DNA from: CAWBYL01 sp963793025
GTDB lineage: Bacteria > Actinomycetota > Acidimicrobiia > Acidimicrobiales > Acidimicrobilacustridaceae
Reading direction: 5' to 3'
Assembly: GCA_963793025.1 (NCBI GenBank)
Contig: CAWBYL010000006.1
Location: 372,001-436,000 of the forward strand
DNA length: 64,000 nt
Each line of letters opens with the position of its first letter. Position 1 is the first letter of the stretch. The translations under genes were made by a program, and so were the position numbers. This document shows positions 1 to 11,423 of the stretch, piece after piece. The notes beneath the pieces are model-generated. The model saw only the letters and a list, made by a program, of their open reading frames with translations, was not told where the DNA came from and made no database searches.

Positions 1-254
1 AGTTCCGCCTGGACCGCACCAACGGGCGCGAGCACATCGCCTTCGGGCGCGGACCCCACGCCTGCCCCGGGGGGCCGCTGGCCCGGGCCGAGGGGCGCAT
101 CAGCCTCGAACGGATCCTCGACCGCACCCGTGACATCCGCCTCGACGAGGCGCACCACGGCCCCGCCGGTGACCGTCGGTTCGACTACGAGCCCACCTGG
201 GTCCTGCGCGGGCTCACCGGCCTGCACCTCGAGTTCACCCCCGTCGATGCCTAG
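1..254 (+). CDS. Cytochrome P450, C-terminal fragment
   Basis: This is the 3' end of a cytochrome P450 whose start lies outside the window; reading is in the frame that begins at base 3. The heme-binding signature FGRGPHACPG is visible near the left edge, with the cysteine that ligates heme iron, and about 83 residues remain before the TAG stop. Such enzymes hydroxylate hydrophobic substrates using electrons from a ferredoxin. A small ferredoxin gene starts 24 bases downstream, so the two form a redox pair. The P450 subfamily cannot be judged from this fragment. Confidence 0.9.
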   Translation, partial: FRLDRTNGREHIAFGRGPHACPGGPLARAEGRISLERILDRTRDIRLDEAHHGPAGDRRFDYEPTWVLRGLTGLHLEFTPVDA

Positions 255-278
255 TCGGCGGCCGGCGAGGAGGCTCCG

Positions 279-497
279 ATGATGCACATCGTCGTCGACT
301 ACGACCTCTGCGAGAGCAACGCCCTGTGCGTCGGGGCCGCGCCCGAGGTGTTCGTGGTGACCGACGACGACGTCCTCGAGGTCCTCGACGACCGCCCCGA
401 CGAGGCCTTGCGAGCGAAGCTCGAACTGGCCGTGCGCGTCTGTCCCAAGCAGGCGATCACCATCGTGGCGACACCGGGCGACTCCGCCGGCGACTGA
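279..497 (+). CDS. [3Fe-4S]-type ferredoxin, P450 redox partner
   Basis: A 72-residue acidic ferredoxin. The cluster ligands are visible as CESNALC near residues 11-17 and the CP pair near residue 55, the pattern of single-cluster ferredoxins that serve actinobacterial P450s. The residue between the first cysteine and SNALC is glutamate, where a 4Fe-4S protein would carry another cysteine, so a 3Fe-4S cluster is likely. The start has a GAGGAG-like ribosome site about 8 bases upstream; the next codon is also ATG, so the start could be one residue later. It should carry electrons to the P450 ending just upstream. Confidence 0.9.
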   Translation: MMHIVVDYDLCESNALCVGAAPEVFVVTDDDVLEVLDDRPDEALRAKLELAVRVCPKQAITIVATPGDSAGD

Positions 498-621
498 CGG
501 GTGCGACGCCGGAGACGCCTCGCGGCGGTGGTTGTTAGGCTGGTTCTCCTGTGAAGCGATGACCATTATCAGCTGATGGTCCACGGGGGGCGCCCGACGG
601 GGCGTCGCGGAGGAGCAGGCG

Positions 622-2720
622 ATGGACTACGACATGGGCGCGGATGTCGCCGCTGTCCGCACGCAGCTGCGGGAGCTCGTGGCGACCGACGTGCCCCTCG
701 GCTATCTCGGTGCCTTCACCGACGATCCGGCCGATCTCGAGATCGCCCAGACCTTCTGTCGTCGGCTGGCCGAGCGCGGCCTGCTCTGCCTGGCGTGGCC
801 CGAGGAGTACGGGGGACGGGGCGCCTCGATCTGGGAGCAGACCGCCGTGCGCGAGGAGATGTGGGCCCTCCACGAGCCACGCGGCGCGCAGTACATGGGC
901 GTGAACTGGGTGGGGCCGACGATCATGCGCCACGGGACGCCGGAGCAGCAGCGCCTGCATCTGCCGCCGATCGCCGGCGGATCGGTGATCTGGTGCCAGG
1001 GGTTCAGCGAACCCGACGCCGGTTCCGATCTCGCCTCGCTGACGACGAGCGCCCGGCCCGACGGCGACGACTGGGTCGTCACCGGTCAGAAGATCTGGAC
1101 CTCCTACGCCACCATGGCCGAGTGGTGCTTCCTCCTGGCCCGCACCGCCAAGGAGGACAAGAAGCAGCAGGGCCTCACCGTCTTCCTCGTCCCCATGGCC
1201 AGCGCCGGCATCGAGGTGCGACCCATCGACTGCATGATGGGGCCGCACCACCTCAACGAGGTGTTCTTCGACGAGGTGCGGGTGCCGCACGCCAACGTGC
1301 TCGGACCCGTGGGGGAGGGATGGCGCATCGTGCAGGAGGTGCTGGCCTTCGAGCGGGTGGGCATCGCCCGCTACGCCCGCTGCGAGCGGCTGCTCCAGTG
1401 GGCCCCGGTCGCCACGGCGGACGAGTGGGACGAGCTCCCCGAGGAGCTGCGCAGCCGCTGGGCCCGGATGCTCGTCCACTGCCGGCGGGCCCGCCTGCTC
1501 GCCTACCGGGTGGTGGCCACCCAGGAGTCGGGCCAGGTTCGACCGGGTGACGCCGCCGCCTATCGCATCGCCGTCACCCGGCTCGACCAGGAGAGCGCCG
1601 AGGTGCTCAACGACATCGCCGCGTGGGCGGGCGCCGGCGGTGACGAGCTCGACCGGTTCCGCCGGGCGGTGGAGGATCACGCTCGCTACTCAGTGGCGGC
1701 CACGGTGTCCTCGGGCAGCATCGAGATGCAGCGGATCCTCCTGGGTCGAACCCTGCTGGCCGCGTCGATGAGGATCGAGCTGTCCGACGAGGCCCTCGAG
1801 TACGGCGCTCTCGTCAGCCGAGCCGTCGAGGGGGCCGGCGGTGACACGCTGGCCGCCGCCGCGGAGGCCGATCCCTCGTGTCGTCGGGACCTGGTGTGGC
1901 CGGTGCTGGCCGAGCTCGGCGCGTGGGACCTCGATCCGATGGCCAGCGCCGACGAAGCCGAAGCGGCCGCCGCCCTCTGCCGGGCCTCTGGGCGCTGGGC
2001 GCTGCCGTATCCGGTCGCCGCCCACGTCGGGCGGCCCGCCGCCGTCGACGCCGAGGGCGCGTTCGTGGTGGCGGGCCCCCGGGCCGCGGCCCCCCTCGAC
2101 GGCCTGACCGGCGAGTGGGCGGCGCTTTCCCTCGACGGGCAGGTCGGCGTGGCCCGACCCCGGCCGGCGGTGCTCCCGCCCCGGAAGTCGGCCTTCGTGG
2201 TCGACGTCGATCTCGTGCCGGCTGACGGGCGGGTGTCGGGTGCGGAGATCGCCCTCGCCGTCCTCCTGCCCTGCTGGACGCTGCTGGGCATGCTCGACCG
2301 GGCCATGGAGATGACCCGGGCCTACGTGCTCGACCGGCACCAGTTCGGTCAGCCCCTCTCCCGGTTCCAGAGCGTCCAGTTCCAGCTGACCGACGCCGAG
2401 GTCGAGCGGGTCGGGGTCGAGGAGCTGGCCAAGTACGCCCTCTGGAGCATCGAGGACCGCCGTCCCGAGGCCGTCGACGACGCCCTGGCCGCCCGCCTGG
2501 CCGCCGTCGAAGCGGCGGAGATCGTGTTCCGCATCTGCCACCAGCTCCACGGTGCCATCGGCTTCTGCGACGAGACCCCGCTGTCGTGGTTCTCCCGGTA
2601 CAGCCAGCCGTTGCGCCGGCTCCCCCTCGGGCCGCTCGGCGACTCGGGTCGAGCTCACCCGCCGTCTGGGCGAGCGTCGGGCTCGTCGGTCTCTACTCCC
2701 CGGGCGAGGCGCGTCGATGA
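622..2720 (+). CDS. Two-domain acyl-CoA dehydrogenase, FadE34-like (frameshifted near the end)
   Basis: About 699 residues, made of two acyl-CoA dehydrogenase units in one chain: a complete unit (WCQGFSEPDAGSDLAS near residue 125, flavin-binding region, end near residue 385) and a second, more divergent unit with YVLDRHQFGQPLSRFQ and QLHGAIGF. This length and architecture match mycobacterial FadE34, which dehydrogenates a CoA ester of a sterol side chain. The start has GGAGGAG five bases upstream. Near the end the frame changes twice (about 2631 and 2683); deleting one base at each restores RRLPLGRSAT...LVGLYSPGEARR and a TGA that overlaps the next ATG. The substrate is inferred, not shown. 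Confidence 0.8.
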
Positions 2721-3507
2721 CCGCTCACTACGACCTCCCCGACGAGCTGCAGGTCGAGATCGACGGGCCGCTCCGAACAGTGGTGCTGAACCGTCCCGAC
2801 GCCCTCAACGCCGTGAACCGCTCACTCCACCGAGCCCTGGCCGAGGTGTGGCGTCAGATCGCCGCCGACCCCGACGCCCGGGTCGTGATCCTCACCGGTG
2901 CGGGTCGGGCCTTCAGCGCCGGCGGCGACCTCGACTGGATCTCCTCCTTCCTCGACGATCCCGCCGCCCGCGACGAGAGCCTTCGTGAGGGGGCGGAGAT
3001 CATCGACGAGCTGCTCCGGTTCCCGCTCCCGATCGTCGACCGCCGTCAACGGGCCCGCCGTCGGGCTGGCCTTCAGCATCGCCATCCTCAGCGACGTCGT
3101 CCTCGTCGCCGACGACGCGTACCTGGCCGACCCCCACGTCTCGGTGGGGCTGGTCGCCGGGGACGGCGGCGCCGCCTTCTGGCCGCTGCTGGGACCGAGC
3201 CTCCGACTGCGGGAGTACCTCTACACCGGGGATCGGATCGCACCGGAGGTCGCCGTCGAGCTGGGCCTGGCCACCCGGGTCGTCCCCGCCGACGAGCTGA
3301 TGGACGAGGCCCGCCGGGTGGCCGGGCGCATCGCCCGCCAGCCCGAGTCGGCGCGTGCAGGGCACGAAGCGGGTGCTGAACATGCACCTGGCCCAGGCCC
3401 TGAGCGGGGCGGTGCCGGCCGGTTTCGTCGCCGAGTTGGCGTCGATGCAGAGCGACGACCACCGCCAGCGCCTCCAGGCCCTCCGGGACCGGGCCCGCCG
3501 GCCGTGA
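2717..3507 (+). CDS. Enoyl-CoA hydratase/isomerase family protein (two frameshifts)
   Basis: A crotonase-fold protein of about 262 residues that would hydrate a 2-enoyl-CoA made by the neighbouring dehydrogenases. The oxyanion-hole segments are AFSAGGDLDW near residue 65 and NGPAVGLAFS near residue 115. The frame breaks at about 3040, where one extra A interrupts VAAVNGPAVG, and again near 3350; the C-terminus then reads on to a TGA at 3505. The start ATG overlaps the stop of the dehydrogenase upstream, and the stop overlaps the GTG of the next gene, so the set is probably translationally coupled. It resembles the hydratase at 59187-59987. Confidence 0.75.
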
Positions 3508-4707
3508 CATCGTCGGCCGATCTGGGAGAGTTCCGGGCCTCGGTGCGCGACTGGTGCCGCGAACACGTGCCCGAGGGCTGGCGGGCCGCCCAGACCGGCG
3601 TCGGGGACGAGGAGTTCGTGGGCTTCCAGAAGGCCTGGTTCGCCGAGCTCCGCGGCGCCGGCTACGCCGTCCCGCACTGGCCCGCCGAGTGGGGCGGCGG
3701 CATGTCGACCGCCGAGCAGGTCGTGCTCTACCAGGAGCTCGCCGCCGCCGACGCGCCCCGCCTGGTGCTGGCCTTCGTGTCGGTCCACCACGCGGCGTCG
3801 ACCCTGCTGTCCGCCGGCACCGACGAGCAGCGTCGCCGGCACCTACCGGCCATCCTCGACGGCGAGATCTGGTGCCAGGGCTTCTCCGAGCCCGAAGCCG
3901 GCTCCGACCTCGCCAGCCCTGAAGGCCACCGCCCGCCGCGAAGGCGACGTCTACGTCGTCAACGGCCAGAAGGTGTGGGCCAGCGGCGCTCTGCACTCGG
4001 ACTGGTGTCTCCTGCTCGCCCGCACCGACCGCGAGGCGCCCAAGCGCAAGGGCATCTCCTACTTCCTGATGGACATGCGGTCCCCGGGGCTCGACGTGCG
4101 CCCCATCCGCCAGGCGACGGGCGAGTCGCACTTCTGCGAGATCTTCCTGGACGACGTGGTCGTTCCCGTCTCGGGCCTGGTGGGGGCCGAGAACGCGGGC
4201 TGGCAGGTCGCCCAGGAGACGCTGGGGGCGGAACGGGGCATGACGATGCTGGAGTTGTCCGAGCGCCTCGGCCACGCCGGGTTCGGCTGGCTCGTCGATG
4301 CCTGCCGCACCCCGCAGCGCGACGGTCGCCGGCCCGTCGACGACCCTGTCGTGCAGGACCGTCTGGCCGCCCTCGAGACCGAGGTCTCGGCCCTGCGGGG
4401 GATGTGTCGGGACCTGGTCGAGCGCCACGAGCGAGGGGCCGTGGGCCCCGCCGACGCCTCGATCGTCAAGCTCTACTACAGCGAGGTCCTGCAGCGGCTC
4501 ACGGACTTCGGCGCCGAGGTGGTCGGGCTGCCGGCCCACACCGTCCTGCAGAAGCCGATCTCGAGCGGGTGGGAGTCGGGGGCGTGGGTGCTCGACTTCA
4601 TCAGCTCGTGGGAGTGGACCATCCCCGGCGGGGCGAGCGAGATCCAGCGCACCATCATCGGTGAGCGAGGGCTGGGACTGCCGCGCGAGCCGGCGGTGCC
4701 GGGATGA
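3504..4707 (+). CDS. Acyl-CoA dehydrogenase (one frameshift)
   Basis: About 400 residues. It carries WCQGFSEPEAGSDLAS, GQKVWASGA, and the C-terminal IPGGASEIQRTIIGERGLGLPRE of the FadE family, all consistent with FAD-dependent alpha,beta-dehydrogenation of an acyl-CoA. The frame shifts at 3917-3919, where a run of three C should be two (AGSDLASLKAT). The GTG start overlaps the previous stop as GTGA, and the stop overlaps the ATG of the next dehydrogenase. Adjacent unequal dehydrogenase pairs in sterol catabolism (FadE28-FadE29, FadE26-FadE27) form alpha2beta2 tetramers, so a heteromer with the next product is likely. Confidence 0.8.
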
Positions 4708-5819
4708 GCACCGATCTCTCCGAGCTCCACGACGACCTGCGGGCGGTGGCGCGCGACCTGTTGGCCCGGTCCGGTCCGACCGTCGGGGACGACGGCACGG
4801 CGAACGAGGTCGACTGGGGCCTGGTCGTGCAGTCCGGGTGGTCGGGCCTCGAGGTCTCCGAGGCGCTCGACGGTTCCGGTGCCACCTTCGCCGAGGTCGG
4901 CGTGATCCTGGAGGAGCTGGGTCGGGCCGGCGCGGCGTCGCCGTTCCTCGGCACCGTGGTCCTCGGCGTCGGCGCCCTCGAACGGGTGGAGCCCGGCGAG
5001 GGGCGCGACCGCCTGCTCCGAGGCATCGCCGACGGCGGGGCGCGGGTGGGGGTGGCCCTGGTCGACGGAGCTCGGGACGAGGTCGCACCACCACCGCCGT
5101 TCCGTCTGGAGCAGACGGCCGACGGTCTGCGCCTGCACGGCCGCGCCGACTTCGTCCCCGACGCTCCGGAGGCGAGCGACCTCCTGCTCCTCGCCGTCGG
5201 CCCGGCCAGGCGGCCGGTGTTCGTGCCCGTCGCCTCGGCCTCGCCCGGCATCGTCGTGGTCGAGCAGCCGGTCCTCGACCCGACCCGTCGGTTCGCGTCC
5301 GTGTCCGCCGACGGCGTCGCCGTGGAGGACGACGCGGTGATGGAGCTGACGGGCGACGCCGAGGGCGCGGCGAGCCACCTCTTCGATCGAGCAGCGCTGG
5401 CCGTGGCCCACGACGCCCTCGGGGTCAGTCGGGCCATGCTCGACGCCACCGTGGACTACGTGAAGGACCGTCGCCAGTTCGACCGACCCATCGGGTCCTT
5501 CCAGGCGGTCAAGCACGCCTGCGCCGACATGCTCGTGCAGGTCGTGGTGGTGGAGGAGCTGGTGCGGTCGGCCACCGAGGCGCTGGTGTCGGGGCGTCCC
5601 GACACCGGCGTGCCGGTGTCGATGGCCAAGGCCCACTCGTCGGACGCCGCCGTGCAGATCGCCGGCAAGGCCATGCAGCTGCACGGCGGCATCGGGTACA
5701 CGTGGGAGAGCGGCATCCATCTGTTCCTGAAGCGGGCGGCTCTCGACCGGTCGCTCTTCGGTTCGCCCGCCGCCCACCGTCGGCGCGTCGGTGCCCGCCA
5801 CACCGTCTCCACCTCGTGA
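4704..5819 (+). CDS. Acyl-CoA dehydrogenase, probable partner subunit
   Basis: Intact 371-residue acyl-CoA dehydrogenase homologue. The N-terminal half is divergent and short, while the C-terminal half has YVKDRRQFDRPIGSFQAVKH and MQLHGGIGYTWESGIHLFLKRA, typical of FadE proteins. The ATG overlaps the upstream TGA by four bases. The weak N-terminal half with a well-kept C-terminal half fits the second subunit of an alpha2beta2 dehydrogenase, where one subunit supplies the catalytic base and the other much of the FAD pocket. A small hairpin follows the stop. Confidence 0.85.
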   Translation: MSTDLSELHDDLRAVARDLLARSGPTVGDDGTANEVDWGLVVQSGWSGLEVSEALDGSGATFAEVGVILEELGRAGAASPFLGTVVLGVGALERVEPGEGRDRLLRGIADGGARVGVALVDGARDEVAPPPPFRLEQTADGLRLHGRADFVPDAPEASDLLLLAVGPARRPVFVPVASASPGIVVVEQPVLDPTRRFASVSADGVAVEDDAVMELTGDAEGAASHLFDRAALAVAHDALGVSRAMLDATVDYVKDRRQFDRPIGSFQAVKHACADMLVQVVVVEELVRSATEALVSGRPDTGVPVSMAKAHSSDAAVQIAGKAMQLHGGIGYTWESGIHLFLKRAALDRSLFGSPAAHRRRVGARHTVSTS

Positions 5820-5820
5820 G

Positions 5821-5837
5821 CGACCGCGCCGCGGTCG
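5821..5837. terminator. Hairpin between convergent genes
   Basis: CGACCGC and GCGGTCG form a perfect 7-bp stem with a 3-base loop. It fills the gap between the stop of the acyl-CoA dehydrogenase and the end of the convergent NTF2-like gene, so it may act in both directions. There is no U-tract. Confidence 0.45.
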
Positions 5838-6251
5838 TCAGGGCCGGTCGAGGCTGACGAAGGTGGCCGAGCGACGGTGGAACCGCCACTGGTCGCCGTC
5901 GCGGTGCAGGACGTCGTCGTAGCGGCCGACGAGCTGGATCGCCCATCCGGCCTTCCCGGCCAGGATGAGCACGACGTCGCTGACGGCGGTGGCTTCGTCG
6001 GCGCCTCGGGCGGTGACGAGGGTGTTGAGGACGAGGTGGCGTTGGGGTCGCCTCGGCTCCACCCGTGCGTAGGCGGCGCGCAGCGCGTCGTGGCCCTCGT
6101 GGGTGCCGAGTCCGGGGATGGCGCAGGCGCCGTCGGGGCAGAAGGTGGCGACCACGTCGTCGGTGCGGCCGTCGTCGAGGGCCTGGGTGTAGGCGGCGAT
6201 GGTGGCGCGGACGCCTTCGGCGACCGAGGCGAAGCCCGGGTCGGTGCTCAC
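5838..6251 (-). CDS. SnoaL/NTF2-fold protein, possible small subunit of the Rieske oxygenase
   Basis: A 137-residue protein of the SnoaL-like NTF2 superfamily, with an N-terminal helix pattern (IAAYTQALDDGRTDDVVATFCPDGACAIPG) followed by HEGHDALRAAY and a beta-rich half ending in WRFHRRSATFVSLDRP. The GTG start overlaps the stop of the Rieske gene as GTGA, so the two are co-translated. Beta subunits of ring-hydroxylating dioxygenases share this fold but are usually 160-180 residues, so it could be a reduced beta subunit or a separate isomerase/dehydratase. Confidence 0.75.
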   Translation of the reverse strand: MSTDPGFASVAEGVRATIAAYTQALDDGRTDDVVATFCPDGACAIPGLGTHEGHDALRAAYARVEPRRPQRHLVLNTLVTARGADEATAVSDVVLILAGKAGWAIQLVGRYDDVLHRDGDQWRFHRRSATFVSLDRP

Positions 6252-7643
6252 CGCGTCGGGGCCGGTCGGGCCGGTGGTTCGAACCCCAGGTCGACGATCG
6301 GTCGATCGAAGGGGTACACGTTGACGGCCTGGACGGCCCGCAGCAGCTGGTCGTGGGGGAGCCCGGCCAGGAAGCCGTCGATCGTGCGCTGGAAGTTCGA
6401 GATCTGACCCTCCAGCTCGCCGGAGAGGCGCATGTAGTCGAACCCCCGGGCGTGGAGGCCCTGCTGTTGCCGGGGGATGTTGGAGAAGTCCTGGGCGGGG
6501 ATCGGGGGCCAGCGGGGGTCGTCGTGGCTCCACGGTTCCGGCGGTCGGGGCGCCTCTCGTTGCTCGCCCTCGGGGTACCGGGTGAGGGACCAGATCTCCA
6601 TCAGGGTCTCCTCCGGTCCGAGGGGTCGGAAGCGGTAGGCGGAGGCGCTGCTGTACATCGGCAGCACGAAGGTGTTCGGGAACCCCTGGAAGAACTCCAG
6701 GTTCACGCCGCGGGCGGTGAGCTCGTCGAGGTCGGGCATGTCGGCGCCCCGCTCGCGGTGCCACCGGGTGACCGCCTGGTTGAGGGTGCGGTTCCAGGTC
6801 GCCCGCGCCTCCTCCGCCTCGGCGGGGAGCTCGAGGTCCGCCAGCCCTTCGGCGATGCGCACGTCGTTGGCGTGGACCATCCCGGCCATGCCCTCGTTCA
6901 TCGCCCGCAGATAGCGCAGGTCGGCCTCGATGAACTCGACCGGGTCGAACTCCTCGCCCGAGCGCTTCCCGTAACGGGTGGGGATGACGAGCTGAGGGTG
7001 GGCCTGGGCGACGTGGTACGCCTCGACGAAGGCTTCGATAGCCAGCTTCCAGTTGGCGGGGAGGCGGCACGAATACCACCACTCGGTGCCCAACGACTCG
7101 ACCTTCCACGCGTCGAGGGACGTGGCGAAGGGCTCCAGGCTCGGGCGCAGCGTCGGGGCGTCGGGGTCGAGGTTGATCCAGGCGAACCCACCCCACGTCT
7201 CACACCGCACGGGGGTGAGGTCGAGGTCGCCGGCGACGAGGTTGTGCTCGGAGAAGCTGCGGCGGCGGGGGACGCCGACGTTGGTCCCGTCGCGTCCGTA
7301 GCGCCACCCGTGGAACGGGCAGGTGAACCCGCTCTCGCAGGACCCGTGTCCGGCGGCGATGCGCACGCCGCGGTGGCGGCAGGCGTTCTGGAAGGCGGTG
7401 ACGCCCATGTCCTCGGTGCGCACGACGATGACCGACTGGTCGAGGATTTCGTACTCGGCGAAGTCGTCGGGGTCGGGGGATCTCCTCGAGCCGGCAGGCC
7501 ATCTGCCACACCCGGGGCCAGAACCGCTCGGCCTCGAGGGCGAAGAACTCGGGGTCGTAGTAGCGCTCCTTGGGGACGCGGTCGGGGACCTCCACGGCGT
7601 GCGGCACGGGCAGAACCCGCCCCGTCTGGTCCACGATCGCCAC
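6248..7643 (-). CDS. Rieske non-heme iron oxygenase, large subunit (one frameshift)
   Basis: About 465 residues. The Rieske 2Fe-2S site is CRHRG followed by CPFHGW, around residues 90-115, and the mononuclear iron site is seen in EAFVEAYHVAQAH. Enzymes of this family insert oxygen into aromatic or alicyclic rings. The GTG start has AAGGGGG about 9 bases upstream. The frame changes at a run of five G at 7475-7479; with four, the protein reads on smoothly through EEIPDPDDFAEYEILDQS. The gene overlaps its NTF2-like partner downstream and is divergent from a Baeyer-Villiger monooxygenase. No reductase or ferredoxin gene lies beside it. Confidence 0.8.
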
Positions 7644-7686
7644 TCGACGCCCCCTTCGGCTCCCGGATCGAGATCGAACTTATACT

Positions 7687-7698
7687 AACCGGTCGGTA
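7687..7698. promoter_or_regulatory. Palindromic operator, site A (TACCG-N2-CGGTA family)
   Basis: AACCG-GT-CGGTA lies in the divergent promoter region between the Rieske gene and the Baeyer-Villiger monooxygenase. On the monooxygenase side its right arm runs into TACAAT, a good -10 hexamer, so a bound protein would block the promoter. One of six such sites in the window; TetR-family binding is inferred. Confidence 0.65.
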
Positions 7699-7759
7699 CA
7701 ATCTCGCCCTGTCCGCGGCCGGGGGCCACGCCGCCACGCCACATGACGATCGACCAGCC

Positions 7760-9391
<1,632 letters not shown>

Positions 9392-9458
9392 CCGGCCGGC
9401 GGCGCCACGGCCCGGCGATCCTCCGCCGACGGGCGCGGAACGGCCATGATGAGGCCCC

Positions 9459-11408
9459 GTGGCCGATGGTGGGAGGTGCCCGTCGAGCGCGCACCCGGTC
9501 GCGGCGGCTGATCGCGGACGCCCCGAGGCCCCGGACAACGGCCTGCGCTTCGCGGTGGCGGTGGCCGCCCTCGGGGTCGTCTACGGCGACCTGGGCACGA
9601 GCGGGCTCTACGCCCTCCAGGAGGCCTTCGACTCCCGCACCCACACCCTCGGCGTGGACCAGGGCAACGTCCTCGGCGTCCTCTCGCTGATCTTCTGGTC
9701 GCTGGTGATCGTCGTGAGCGTCAAGTACCTGATGTTGGTGATGCGGGCCGACAACCACGGCGAAGGCGGCATCCTCGCCCTCACCGCTCTCGTCATCCCG
9801 CCCGGCGAGAAGGCCAAGGGATCGCTGCGGTTCTTGATCCTGCTCGGGCTGTTCGGCACCGCCCTGCTCTACGGCGACGGCATGATCACCCCGGCCATGT
9901 CGGTGTTGTCGGCCGTTCAGGGCATCGAGGTGGCGGCCCCCGCTCTCGATCGCCTGGTGGTGCCGCTGGCCATCGTGATCCTGGTGGGCCTGTTCGCCGT
10001 CCAACGTCGGGGGAGCGGGTCGCTCGGCCGGTTCTTCGGGCCGATCATGATCGTCTGGTTCGTGGTGATCGCCGGCCTCGGTGCCGTCCAGATCGTGCAC
10101 CACCCCGTCGTGTTGAAGGCGGCCTCCCCTCAGTACGCCGTCGCCTTCTTCGCCGACAACGGCTTCGCCGGATTCCTCGTCGTGGGTGCCGTGTTCCTGG
10201 TGCTCACCGGGGCCGAGGCCCTCTACGCCGACATGGGCCACTTCGGTCGCCGGGCCATCCGCACCGGGTGGTTCGCTCTGGTGCTGCCGTCGCTGTTGCT
10301 CAACTACTTCGGCCAGGGCGCCCTGGTTCTGGGGGACCCGAGCAAGGTGGCCAACCCCTTCTTCGGCCTGGTGCCGCGCTGGGGGGTCGTTCCGTTGATC
10401 GTGCTGGCCACCCTGGCCACCATCATCGCCTCCCAGGCCCTCATCACCGGGGTGTTCTCGCTCACCACCCAGGCCGTCCAGCTCGGCTACCTGCCCCGGC
10501 TGCGGATCACCCACACCTCGGCCGCCACCGTCGGCCAGGTCTACGTGCCCCTCGTGAACTGGATGCTGATGGTGGCCTGCATCGCCCTGATCGTGGTGTT
10601 CCGGACCTCGCAGAACCTGGCCAGCGCCTACGGGGTCGCCGTGGTCACCACCATGGTCGTGACCACCCTCATCTTCTTCCGCGTGTCCCAGCACCGCCTG
10701 GGCTGGACGCGGCGCAAGGCGGTGCTGGTCTGCGGACCGCTGCTGATGATCGACCTCGGTTTCTTCGCCGCCAACATCCCCAAGATCCCCCACGGCGGCT
10801 GGCTGCCCCTCCTCGTCGGCACGCTGGTCCTGATCCTGCTCACCACCTGGCGCAACGGGCGTGAGCAGATCGCCGCCTTCCACCGGGCCGAGTGGGGTCG
10901 GCTGGGGGAGCTGCGCGCCGCCCTCGATGCTGCGGCCCCCTCGGTCACCCGGGTGCCGGGGACGGCGGTCTACTTCACGCCCCACCGCGGCCAGGTCCCC
11001 GGCGCGCTCACGCTCAACACGACGGTGAACGAGGTAATGCACGAACGGGTCGTGCTGGTCACCGTGAGCACCGAGGGCGTGCCGAGGGTAGAGCCGGCGG
11101 ATCGAGCCGAGATCACCACCGAGGCGTCCGGCATCGTCGAGGTGACGCTGCGGTACGGCTTCATGGAACGGCCCGACGTCCCCGCCGCGCTGGTCCGCGA
11201 CGCCGGCGGACTCGACCTCGACCTCGACTCGGCGGCGCTGCACTACTTCGTCGACGAAGAGGAGGTGGTCGTCGGCCAGCGTCCGTGGTGGAGCCGGTGG
11301 CGCACCTACCTGTTCGCTCTCATGCTCCGCAACGTCTCGAACACGGCCGACTACTTCCGGCTGCCGTCGGCGCAGACCACGGTGCTCGGCAGCCGCATCG
11401 ACCTCTGA
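9459..11408 (+). CDS. kup: Kup-type potassium uptake transporter
   Basis: A 649-residue membrane protein of the Kup/HAK/KT family, which imports potassium with protons. The hallmark start GVVYGDLGTSGLYALQEAF is seen near residue 40, then YGDGMITPAMSVLSAVQG, GAEALYADMGHFGRRAIR, and about twelve hydrophobic segments up to residue 460, followed by a soluble C-terminal domain. The start is a GTG. It stands alone among the catabolic genes, and only 67 bases separate it from the upstream gene, too few for a large riboswitch leader. Confidence 0.95.
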   Translation: MADGGRCPSSAHPVAAADRGRPEAPDNGLRFAVAVAALGVVYGDLGTSGLYALQEAFDSRTHTLGVDQGNVLGVLSLIFWSLVIVVSVKYLMLVMRADNHGEGGILALTALVIPPGEKAKGSLRFLILLGLFGTALLYGDGMITPAMSVLSAVQGIEVAAPALDRLVVPLAIVILVGLFAVQRRGSGSLGRFFGPIMIVWFVVIAGLGAVQIVHHPVVLKAASPQYAVAFFADNGFAGFLVVGAVFLVLTGAEALYADMGHFGRRAIRTGWFALVLPSLLLNYFGQGALVLGDPSKVANPFFGLVPRWGVVPLIVLATLATIIASQALITGVFSLTTQAVQLGYLPRLRITHTSAATVGQVYVPLVNWMLMVACIALIVVFRTSQNLASAYGVAVVTTMVVTTLIFFRVSQHRLGWTRRKAVLVCGPLLMIDLGFFAANIPKIPHGGWLPLLVGTLVLILLTTWRNGREQIAAFHRAEWGRLGELRAALDAAAPSVTRVPGTAVYFTPHRGQVPGALTLNTTVNEVMHERVVLVTVSTEGVPRVEPADRAEITTEASGIVEVTLRYGFMERPDVPAALVRDAGGLDLDLDSAALHYFVDEEEVVVGQRPWWSRWRTYLFALMLRNVSNTADYFRLPSAQTTVLGSRIDL

Positions 11409-11423
11409 GCGAGGGGATGGGCG

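Noticed and set aside
535..1680. Long open frames antisense to the acyl-CoA dehydrogenases and many other genes (for example 535-1680 and 48888-51278 on the minus strand)
   Set aside because: They lie opposite genes with clear catalytic motifs, show arginine-, histidine- and glycine-rich low-complexity translations, and arise from high GC3 coding on the other strand.
9392..9458. c-di-AMP riboswitch before the kup gene
   Set aside because: Only 67 bases separate kup from the upstream gene, and no matching conserved blocks are seen.
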